From the NCBI GenBank assembly GCA_946479255.1, contig CAMLFK010000106.1, positions 1 to 15,302 on the forward strand: DNA of 15,302 bases, read 5' to 3'. Positions 7,915-13,385 of this stretch are shown here, one piece after another (position 1 is the first letter of the stretch; every line of letters starts with the position of its first letter). The position numbers were made by a program, and so were the translations under genes. The stretch is from an uncultured Oxalobacteraceae bacterium (lineage in GTDB: Bacteria; Pseudomonadota; Gammaproteobacteria; Burkholderiales; Burkholderiaceae). The notes under the pieces are model-generated. The model did not search any database. It saw nothing but the letters and a program-made list of their open reading frames with translations, and was not told the origin of the DNA.

Positions 7915-7978
7915 GCACTGGTTTGACACACAAGGTGTACTAAAAGCACCGGTTTGACAGACGCTACTGTTTGCAAAC
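7915..7978 (+). repeat. Direct repeat and palindrome in the rpsT leader
   Basis: The 14-base sequence GCACTGGTTTGACA (7915-7928) recurs 31 bases later as GCACCGGTTTGACA (7946-7959), with one mismatch. A perfect 10-base palindrome GTTTGCAAAC follows at 7969-7978. Both lie in the predicted untranslated leader, between the promoter and the Shine-Dalgarno. Each repeat also contains TTGACA, a consensus -35, but I found no good -10 at 16-18 bases from either. Confidence 0.7.
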
Positions 7979-8006
7979 GCAACTTGACCCCGAATTAGGA
8001 AATTCC

Positions 8007-8273
8007 ATGGCAAATACCGCACAAGCGCGCAAACGCGCTCGTCAAGCAGTTAAGCAGAACGCGCACAACTCGTCCCAGCGTTCGACCCTGCGCACCGCAA
8101 TCAAAGCAGTTCGCAAGGCAATCCAGGCTGGCGACAAAGCCGCTGCAACCTCGATCTTCCAGGCATCCGTGTCGAAGATCGACAGCATCGCTGACAAAAA
8201 GATCATCCACAAGAACAAGGCCGCTCGCCACAAGAGCCGCCTGGCAGCTGCCCTGAAGGCCCTGTCGGCTTAA
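8007..8273 (+). CDS. rpsT: 30S ribosomal protein S20
   Basis: The product is an 88-residue, highly basic, alpha-helical protein that binds 16S rRNA early in small-subunit assembly. The sequence [13 protein letters not shown], an internal [20 protein letters not shown] stretch, and [12 protein letters not shown] near the end are signatures of S20. The start is ATG 8007, placed by the conserved MANT... beginning and by AGGA (7997-8000) six bases upstream; the open frame runs further upstream without meaning. It is monocistronic: its own promoter stands upstream and a strong terminator follows. Basic codons and steady use of CGC/AAG fit a highly expressed gene. In E. coli S20 represses its own translation; whether the long leader here serves that is not known. 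Confidence 0.98.
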   Translation: MANTAQARKRARQAVKQNAHNSSQRSTLRTAIKAVRKAIQAGDKAAATSIFQASVSKIDSIADKKIIHKNKAARHKSRLAAALKALSA

Positions 8274-8288
8274 TTTGCCTGTTGTACC

Positions 8289-8307
8289 GGGGTGGTGTCT
8301 CCACCCC
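8289..8307 (+). other. Small hairpin just after rpsT
   Basis: GGGGTGG (8289-8295) and CCACCCC (8301-8307) form a 7-base stem with a 5-base loop, 15 bases after the rpsT stop. No T tract follows. It may protect the 3' end of the mRNA upstream of the true terminator. Confidence 0.45.
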
Positions 8308-8323
8308 TGCTTGTGACGGTATG

Positions 8324-8359
8324 AAAAAACCCGCCTGACTCTGGTCCGGCGGGTTTTTT
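8324..8359. terminator. Perfect bidirectional rho-independent terminator (rpsT / rluE)
   Basis: AAAAAACCCGCC (8324-8335) pairs exactly with GGCGGGTTTTTT (8348-8359) across a 12-base loop. On the plus strand the stem ends in six T's and terminates rpsT. On the minus strand the A-run becomes a T-run and terminates the convergent rluE-like gene. This is the clearest terminator in the window. Confidence 0.95.
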
Positions 8360-8377
8360 CGCTTGGCTGTGTAGCGG

Positions 8378-8941
8378 CTAGGCCTTACTGATCCCCGTGG
8401 CCGGCACCTCCATCGATTCCCCCGGCATCAAAGGATGCGTGGCCAGCGAAAACGGCCCAATACTGCTGCGCACCAGGCGCAGGGTGGGCAAGCCCACGGC
8501 CGCCGTCATGCGCCGCACCTGGCGGTTCTTTCCTTCCTGCAGCGTAATCGCCAGCCAGCTGGTCGGCTGGTCGGCGCGCGCCCGGATCGGCGGATTGCGC
8601 GGCCACAGCCACGCCGGCTCGGCAATCTGCACCGCCCGGCAAGGCTTGGTGACAAAGTCGCCCAGGTCGATCGGCGCCTGCAGCCCTTGCAACTTTTCCG
8701 CATCGACCGATCCGTCCACCTGCACCAGGTAGGTCTTGGCTTCCTTGTGATCCGGATGGGCAATGCTGTGCTGCAGGCGGCCGTCGTCGGTCAGCAGCAT
8801 CAGGCCTTCGCTATCGGCATCGAGCCGGCCGGCGGGGTAGACATTGGGCACGCGCACATAGTCGGCGAGTGTTTCGCGGCCATCCTGGGCGGAGAACTGG
8901 CACAGCACCTGGAAGGGCTTGTTGAAGAGAATGAGAGGCAT
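8378..8941 (-). CDS. rluE: 23S rRNA pseudouridine synthase, RluE-like (RsuA family)
   Basis: This is a 187-residue enzyme that converts a uridine in rRNA to pseudouridine; in E. coli, RluE acts on U2457 of 23S rRNA. The RsuA-family catalytic motif is clear: AGRLDADSEGLMLLT with the nucleophile Asp41. A KTYLVQVDG strand (about residues 68-76) and the EGKNRQVRRM box near 136-145 are also present. There is no N-terminal S4 RNA-binding domain, which is typical of RluE within this family and separates it from RluB, RluF and RsuA. The start MPLILFNKPF is the usual family beginning. It is divergent from icd with 110 bases between. The exact target base is inferred. Confidence 0.9.
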   Translation of the reverse strand: MPLILFNKPFQVLCQFSAQDGRETLADYVRVPNVYPAGRLDADSEGLMLLTDDGRLQHSIAHPDHKEAKTYLVQVDGSVDAEKLQGLQAPIDLGDFVTKPCRAVQIAEPAWLWPRNPPIRARADQPTSWLAITLQEGKNRQVRRMTAAVGLPTLRLVRSSIGPFSLATHPLMPGESMEVPATGISKA

Positions 8942-9020
8942 CGAAAACTGTGTGGGAATGGTATGAAAAAGGCACGCTTGTCGTGCTCGTAATAGAAAGT
9001 GATAAGCTGGCGGGGTAGGA

Positions 9021-9068
9021 ATGAACCCGGTCCTGAACCACGGAGAACACGATGTATCAACATATTAA
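9021..9068 (+). other. Possible 15-codon upstream open frame overlapping the icd start
   Basis: ATG 9021 follows the purine-rich ggggtagga and opens a frame of 15 codons ending at TAA 9066-9068, inside the first codons of icd in another frame. It could couple translation to icd or be chance. The peptide resembles nothing I know. Confidence 0.15.
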
Positions 9069-10305
9069 AGTACCTGCCGACGGCCAGAAAATCACGGTCA
9101 ACGCCGATTTTTCGCTGAATGTACCAGATAATCCTGTCATCCCCTACATCGAGGGCGATGGTACCGGCGTCGATATCAGCCCGGTCATGCTCAAGGTGGT
9201 CGATGCCGCCGTCGCCAAGGCCTACGGCGGCCAGCGCAAGATCAGCTGGATGGAGATCTATGCCGGCGAGAAGTCGACCACGGTCTACGGTCCGGACGTC
9301 TGGCTGCCGGATGAAACCCTGGACGTGCTGAAGGACTACGTGGTGTCGATCAAGGGTCCGCTGACGACCCCGGTCGGCGGCGGCATCCGTTCGCTCAACG
9401 TGGCACTGCGCCAGCAGCTCGACCTGTACGTCTGCCTGCGCCCGGTGCGCTACTTCACCGGCGTGCCGTCGCCGGTGCGCGAGCCGGAGAAGACCGACAT
9501 GGTCATCTTCCGCGAGAACTCGGAAGACATCTACGCCGGTATCGAGTACCAGGCCGGTTCGGAAGGCGCCAAGAAGCTGATGGATTTCCTCGTCAAGGAA
9601 ATGGGCGTGACCAAGATCCGCTTCCCTGAAACCTCGGGCCTGGGCATCAAGCCGGTGTCGATCGAAGGGACCGAGCGCCTGGTGCGCAAGGCGTACCAGT
9701 ACGCCATCGACAACGACAAGCCGAGTGTGACCATCGTCCACAAGGGCAACATCATGAAGTACACCGAAGGCGGTTTCCGCGACTGGGCCTACGCCCTGGC
9801 GCAAAAGGAATTCGGCGCGCAGCCGATCGATGGCGGTCCATGGTGCAAGTTCAAGAATCCCAAGACCGGCCGCGACATCATCGTCAAGGATTCGATCGCC
9901 GACGCCTTCCTTCAGCAGATCCTGCTGCGTCCGGCCGAGTACAGCGTCATTGCGACCCTGAACCTGAACGGCGACTACATCTCCGACGCGCTGGCTGCGC
10001 AGGTTGGCGGGATCGGTATCGCCCCAGGCGCCAATATGTCCGATTCCGTGGCCATGTTTGAAGCTACCCACGGCACCGCGCCTAAGTATGCGGGCAAGGA
10101 TTATGTGAACCCGGGTTCGCTGATCCTGTCGGCGGAAATGATGCTGCGCCACATGGGCTGGGTGGAGGCGGCCGACCTGGTGATCGAGGCTATGCAGAAG
10201 TCGATCGCTTCCAAGCGCGTCACCTACGACTTCGCGCGCCTGATGGAAGGTGCGACCCAGGTGTCGTGCTCCGGTTTCGGCGAGGTGATGATTGAACAAA
10301 TGTAA
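9052..10305 (+). CDS. icd: NADP-dependent isocitrate dehydrogenase
   Basis: This 417-residue cytoplasmic TCA-cycle enzyme oxidises isocitrate to 2-oxoglutarate and CO2 with NADP+. It is almost the same length as E. coli Icd (416) and has the same motifs: [21 protein letters not shown] followed by CLRPVRYF, and [11 protein letters not shown] near the C-terminus. Ser114 lies where E. coli Ser113 is phosphorylated by AceK, so control by an isocitrate dehydrogenase kinase/phosphatase is possible. The Lys-Tyr of APKYAG is the feature linked to NADP rather than NAD specificity. ATG 9052 follows GGAG (9042-9045) by six bases. It stands alone; no clear intrinsic terminator follows. Confidence 0.97.
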   Translation: MYQHIKVPADGQKITVNADFSLNVPDNPVIPYIEGDGTGVDISPVMLKVVDAAVAKAYGGQRKISWMEIYAGEKSTTVYGPDVWLPDETLDVLKDYVVSIKGPLTTPVGGGIRSLNVALRQQLDLYVCLRPVRYFTGVPSPVREPEKTDMVIFRENSEDIYAGIEYQAGSEGAKKLMDFLVKEMGVTKIRFPETSGLGIKPVSIEGTERLVRKAYQYAIDNDKPSVTIVHKGNIMKYTEGGFRDWAYALAQKEFGAQPIDGGPWCKFKNPKTGRDIIVKDSIADAFLQQILLRPAEYSVIATLNLNGDYISDALAAQVGGIGIAPGANMSDSVAMFEATHGTAPKYAGKDYVNPGSLILSAEMMLRHMGWVEAADLVIEAMQKSIASKRVTYDFARLMEGATQVSCSGFGEVMIEQM

Positions 10306-10620
10306 GCTGATTTAAGCTGCCTCAACAAAGCTAAAAGGGTTCCGTTCTCATCGCGAGAGCGGGGCCATCGCCGTTGGGGGTGTCGCCCCCGAAGCCTGAT
10401 TGCGCCATTGTCCCAGTTATCCCCTTGCCCTTGGCCTCCCCACGCCGCTTCAAACTATCCGGTTTGGAGCGGAATCTGTGTCCGGCTTGCGCCGCCTTGC
10501 GTGTTCGCAATGAGCCGAAATTTCCATAGATACATAATTCACTCAGGAAATCTAAATTTCTCAAGTGCAAGTTTAAGATTTTCCTCCAGATCGAACGCCA
10601 ACCGAATCCTGAAAGTTGCC
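10306..10620. other. 315-base gap between icd and csgE with no convincing gene
   Basis: The first part (to about 10500) is GC-rich and contains a small GGGGG/CCCCC hairpin (10376-10380 with 10386-10390) that lacks a T tract. The last 110 bases are markedly AT-richer, as expected for a promoter region. The best sigma70-like candidate there, TTCGCA (10504-10509) with TAGATA (10527-10532) at a 17-base spacing, is weak. A frame open on the minus strand has no recognisable product. The csgE frame stays open upstream but without a signal peptide or a good start. Confidence 0.5.
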
Positions 10621-11106
10621 ATGAACCTGTTGCGCTTCTCAATGATGGTGATGATCGCTACTCGAATGGGGCTGGCTTTGGCAACGACAGAAATGGCCCC
10701 CTTGCCGGCCGGTGCAGCTAGCAAGGAGATCGAACAGTCCAGTACCCAGGCCACCAAGAAAGGTGGAGAGTCCTTCCAAGAAGCACTTGGCGGCATCGTC
10801 ATCAATCAAACAATGACGGTGACGGGACAGGAATTCTTTAAGCAGTTCTATGCGCTATGGAACGACAAGCCCCTTCTTGATTTTTTTGCAATCACGGTTC
10901 GCGAACGCCCATCCGCACGGCGCGGCAACCGCATCGTGATCGAGTACGCGCAGCGCACACTATTCGAAACAAGCTTGCCGTCGAGCCGGGCCGGTATCCA
11001 GTCCATCAGTGAAAGAGCGGTCCAGATTTCATACGACAGCATGGTCGATACGGCAGTTCAACGACTTCTCTTCCGCGAGCAAGACCTTGCGGCGGATGAG
11101 TTCTAG
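10621..11106 (+). CDS. csgE: Curli assembly accessory protein CsgE
   Basis: This is a periplasmic protein that caps the CsgG pore and delivers curlin subunits to it. From ATG 10621 it has 161 residues: a signal-like hydrophobic stretch (about 5-21, ending LALA), a 35-residue linker, then the CsgE core. The core carries the strong signatures VINQTMTVTGQEFFKQFYALW and TVRERPSARRGNRIVIEY; 'RERPSAR.G' is diagnostic. E. coli CsgE is shorter (129 residues). ATG 10621 was chosen because it begins just before the hydrophobic signal; the ribosome site is weak (GAAAG). ATG 10642 is another option. It is the first gene of the curli locus, 20 bases before the csgF Shine-Dalgarno region. Confidence 0.9.
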   Translation: MNLLRFSMMVMIATRMGLALATTEMAPLPAGAASKEIEQSSTQATKKGGESFQEALGGIVINQTMTVTGQEFFKQFYALWNDKPLLDFFAITVRERPSARRGNRIVIEYAQRTLFETSLPSSRAGIQSISERAVQISYDSMVDTAVQRLLFREQDLAADEF

Positions 11107-11120
11107 GCCAAATAAAAGAA

Positions 11121-11126
11121 AAGGAG
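11121..11126 (+). promoter_or_regulatory. Shine-Dalgarno that sets the csgF start
   Basis: AAGGAG at 11121-11126 is directly followed, with no spacer, by an ATG at 11127. That ATG is therefore too close. The next in-frame ATG (11136) lies 9 bases after the motif, a workable spacing, and is the likely start. Confidence 0.75.
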
Positions 11127-11135
11127 ATGAATACT

Positions 11136-11570
11136 ATGATGAGAAAATGCATCATATCCCTGGTCGCCGCGCTGCTGGGCTTGGCGGCAGGCGGCGCCGG
11201 GGCCAGCGAACTTGTTTATGTCCCGGTCAATCCGGCGTTCGGGGGCAGCCCCTTGAACGGTTCGATACTACTCAATTCCGCGCAGGCCACGAACAAGCAC
11301 AAGGACCCCGCTGCGGCGGCCCATACGGGGGCCACCAAAGCGTCTCCTTTGCAGCAGTTCACCGACCTGCTTGAACGATCGATCCTTGGCCAACTCGCGT
11401 CGGCTGCCACCTCGGGCATCATGGGCTCCGGTGGCAAGCTGCATCCCGGCAGTGTCGAGACTGGCAACTTTCGTATCGATATCGTCGACGCCGGGGGCGG
11501 GGTACTGACCATAACGACCACAGACAAGGTCAGCGGCGCTACCACCTCCTTCCAGATTGGAGGACTATGA
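11136..11570 (+). CDS. csgF: Curli nucleation/coupling factor CsgF
   Basis: CsgF is secreted to the cell surface through CsgG, plugs its N-terminus into the CsgG barrel and helps the nucleator anchor fibres. From ATG 11136 the product has 144 residues: a signal peptide (about 1-23, ending AGA), then the N-terminal segment YVPVNPAFGGSPLNG and the highly conserved LLNSAQATNKHKDP. The C-terminal domain has PLQQFTDLLERSILGQL and a closing beta-strand with TTSFQIGGL, matching CsgF along its length. Leu40 stands where E. coli mature CsgF has Asn17, the residue forming the second channel constriction. The stop overlaps the csgG start (ATGA, 11567-11570). Confidence 0.94.
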   Translation: MMRKCIISLVAALLGLAAGGAGASELVYVPVNPAFGGSPLNGSILLNSAQATNKHKDPAAAAHTGATKASPLQQFTDLLERSILGQLASAATSGIMGSGGKLHPGSVETGNFRIDIVDAGGGVLTITTTDKVSGATTSFQIGGL

Positions 11571-12493
11571 AAGCCGATCTGGTCCGCCGCCGTACACCGC
11601 GGGCATGGCATCGACAATCACTGCGCCTGGGCTGCGCCGCGCTCGCCCTGGCGGCCCTCTCGTGGACTTCCGGCTGCGCAACAAGCGCTACGCCGTCCAC
11701 GCATCTGCCCAGCGCTCATATCACGCCGCCAACGGCCGTCACACGCGATCTGACCAGGCTGCCAGCGCCCAGAGGAAAGGTCATCGTCGCGGTGTACGGC
11801 TTCCGCGACCAGACCGGACAATATAAGCCAGCGCCCGACAGTTCGTTCTCGACGGCGGTAACACAGGGCGCGGCGTCGATGCTGATCAAGGCCCTGCTCG
11901 ATTCGGGCTGGTTCTCGCCAGTCGAGCGCGAAAATCTGCAGAATCTGCTTACCGAGCGCAAGATCGTGCGCGCGCTGGAGCTTCCCCAGGATAAGAACAA
12001 CCCCGCTAACTACGTCGCCCCGCTGACACCCGCGTCGATCATCATCGAAGGCGGCCTCACCGCTTACGAAAGCAATGTGCGCACCGGCGGCGCGGGCGCT
12101 GTGTTCCTCGGCGTGGGGGTTTCCACGCAATACCGTGTCGACCAGGTCACCATCAATCTGCGCAGTGTCGATATCCGCAGCGGCAAGGTACTGACCAGCG
12201 TGTCCACGACGAAGAGCATTTATTCCTACGAGCTGCGCCCCAGTGTATTCAAGTTTGTCAATTTCAAGGACTTGGTTCAATTCGAGGCCGGCTTGACACG
12301 CAACGAACCGGCGCAGCTATGCGTGCGCGAAGCGCTGGAGGCGGCCGTCATCCACTTGGTGGTGCAGGGGCTCAAGCTTGGCAACTGGGAGCTGAAAAAC
12401 CCGCAGGATTGGTCCAGTCCGCTGATCCAGTCGTACATCCTCGACGACGAGGGCGGTGCCGCACCGCCGCCGCCCGCCCTGTCAGCTTCATAA
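11567..12493 (+). CDS. csgG: Curli secretion channel lipoprotein CsgG
   Basis: CsgG is the nonameric outer-membrane pore that exports curli subunits. The product has 308 residues (E. coli 277): a longer N-terminus, a lipobox-like TSGC with Cys37, then clear CsgG blocks. These are LTRLPAPRGKVIVAVYGFRD, TGQYKPAPDSSFSTAVTQ (the constriction loop), WFSPVERENLQNLLTERKI, IIIEGGLTAYESNVRTGG and GVGVSTQYRVDQVTINLRSV, followed by NEPAQLC near the C-terminus. In the loop, Ala89, Ser93 and Phe94 align with E. coli Tyr51, Asn55 and Phe56. GGAGG (11559-11563) is only 3 bases from the ATG, but the ATGA overlap with csgF suggests coupling. A Pro/Ala tail ends the protein, and the frame stays open for 55 codons after its TAA. 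Confidence 0.96.
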   Translation: MKADLVRRRTPRAWHRQSLRLGCAALALAALSWTSGCATSATPSTHLPSAHITPPTAVTRDLTRLPAPRGKVIVAVYGFRDQTGQYKPAPDSSFSTAVTQGAASMLIKALLDSGWFSPVERENLQNLLTERKIVRALELPQDKNNPANYVAPLTPASIIIEGGLTAYESNVRTGGAGAVFLGVGVSTQYRVDQVTINLRSVDIRSGKVLTSVSTTKSIYSYELRPSVFKFVNFKDLVQFEAGLTRNEPAQLCVREALEAAVIHLVVQGLKLGNWELKNPQDWSSPLIQSYILDDEGGAAPPPPALSAS

Positions 12494-12661
12494 GCCTCAG
12501 CCAGCACCGTGCTTGTTCAACAAATTGGGAACGGCAATCAAGCCGGCCTTATCCAGCGTGCAAGCGGGGCCACCACTGTCGTTCGGCAGCTGGGGGACCG
12601 CATTGTTGTCAGCGTGATCCGGTACCAGGCCTCTGGATCAGGTGTTCTTTACGGCCTTTGA
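12494..12661 (+). pseudogene. Curlin-repeat remnant, probably the end of a lost csgB-like gene
   Basis: The csgG frame continues after its TAA as 55 codons to TGA 12659-12661. They encode a perfect curlin repeat, QIGNGNQAGLIQ (consensus Gln-x-Gly-x-x-Asn-x-Ala-x-x-x-Gln), followed by a degenerate repeat with TTVVRQLGDRIVVSVIRYQ. This resembles the last repeats of the CsgB nucleator, where the final unit is also Arg/Val-rich. There is no signal peptide, no ribosome site and no ATG; the only usable start is GTG 12509. The best reading is a 5'-truncated csgB relic between csgG and the intact curlin gene. A functional short repeat protein or a csgG read-through extension is possible but less likely. 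Confidence 0.6.
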
Positions 12662-12676
12662 CTTAAGGAGAAAATC

Positions 12677-13261
12677 ATGAATCAGAAACTGCGTACCATG
12701 TCGCTCAGTCTCGCTGTGGCGTGTGCAACTTCGGCTGCCTATGCGGCGGACCGGGTGGTGATTTATCAGGACGCTCCCAACGGTTCGATCGCGATCGAGC
12801 AAGTTGGCAATACTGGTGAGAACATGGCACATGTCCAGCAGAGTGGGGGATATGACCAATATAGTAGCGCCGGCCAGAGCGCTGTCATTCAACAGGCCTC
12901 CGTGGATGGGGCCAACGCCTTAATTATGCAATCGGGCAGTTACAACGATTTCAGGATCAGCCAGCGCGACGGTGGCAACATGACTGCGGAGATCTACGGG
13001 GGCGGCGAAGGGAATCGTGCTTCCATTGATCAGACCGGCTTCGGCATGGTTGCGTACGTGGACAGTTACGGCTTGAATAACCTGGCGAACATTACGCAAG
13101 TGGGTTATGGAGAAGGGGGGAATTTCGCAAAGATAATTCAGTACGGCAGCGACAATGTGGCCAGCATTACGCAAGTCGGCAGCAATCACTACGCGCAGAT
13201 CACGCAAAACAATGCTTATGGCGGCCCCCCGAGCAACTTGTCCATTGTGCAGAGAAATTAA
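12677..13261 (+). CDS. csgA: Curlin family amyloid subunit (CsgA/CsgB-like)
   Basis: This secreted fibre subunit has 194 residues, with a signal peptide of 23 residues (ending AAYA|AD). The mature part is Gln/Asn/Gly/Ser-rich and carries curlin repeats of varied length: EQVGNTGENMAHVQQ, QASVDGANALIMQ, IDQTGFGMVAYVD, QVGYGEGGNFAKIIQ, QYGSDNVASITQ (exact consensus) and QVGSNHYAQITQ, with a short closing unit SIVQRN. Each repeat should form a beta-hairpin rung. ATG 12677 follows AAGGAG (12665-12670) by six bases, a much better ribosome site than elsewhere in the locus, as expected for an abundant product. The ASIDQTG...AYVD segment resembles CsgB, so it could be major subunit, nucleator or both; csgA is a provisional symbol. 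Confidence 0.85.
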   Translation: MNQKLRTMSLSLAVACATSAAYAADRVVIYQDAPNGSIAIEQVGNTGENMAHVQQSGGYDQYSSAGQSAVIQQASVDGANALIMQSGSYNDFRISQRDGGNMTAEIYGGGEGNRASIDQTGFGMVAYVDSYGLNNLANITQVGYGEGGNFAKIIQYGSDNVASITQVGSNHYAQITQNNAYGGPPSNLSIVQRN

Positions 13262-13287
13262 CTTGATCGAAACCGCAGTGGCCGACT

Positions 13288-13312
13288 GAAGGTGAGGCTT
13301 ACCCTCACCTTC
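13288..13312. terminator. Hairpin after the curlin gene
   Basis: GAAGGTGAGG (13288-13297) pairs exactly with CCTCACCTTC (13303-13312) around a 5-base loop, 26 bases after the curlin stop. The following bases are only moderately T-rich (gtcttccg). It is likely the end of the curli transcript. Confidence 0.6.
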
Positions 13313-13351
13313 GTCTTCCGTGCGGCGTTGACTTTTAGAGAGGTATTGTAC

Positions 13352-13384
13352 GGTGCGGCTCAGGACGTAGCTGCTTTCCGCACC
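13352..13384 (-). terminator. Possible terminator of the catalase gene
   Basis: Arms GGTGCGG (13352-13358) and CCGCACC (13378-13384) enclose 19 bases directly after the catalase stop on the minus strand. No T tract follows on that strand, so this is weak as an intrinsic terminator. Confidence 0.35.
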
Positions 13385-13385
13385 T

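Noticed and set aside
7923..7959. Two TTGACA boxes in the rpsT leader as extra promoters
   Set aside because: No acceptable -10 at 16-18 bases from either box; the upstream TTGCCC-17-TATAAT is much better.
7971..8006. Twelve-codon extension of rpsT upstream of MANT
   Set aside because: S20 proteins start at MAN..., and AGGA is correctly spaced for ATG 8007.
8800..10299. Long minus-strand frame opposite icd
   Set aside because: icd on the plus strand is unmistakable; the antisense product resembles nothing and is a codon-bias shadow running into rluE in the wrong frame.
10376..10390. GGGGG/CCCCC hairpin as an icd terminator
   Set aside because: Only five pairs and no T tract on either strand; too weak to call.
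10504..10532. Promoter for csgE (TTCGCA, 17 bases, TAGATA)
   Set aside because: Matches in both boxes are poor; mentioned only as a candidate within the gap, not called as a promoter.
10408..10620. Upstream extension of csgE in the same frame
   Set aside because: The added residues have no signal peptide, begin at a TTG and would bury the hydrophobic signal internally. ATG 10621 fits a secreted protein better.
10331..10642. Minus-strand frame of 103 codons in the icd-csgE gap
   Set aside because: No ribosome site, no known domain, and it overlaps the csgE signal-peptide region. I treat the gap as non-coding.
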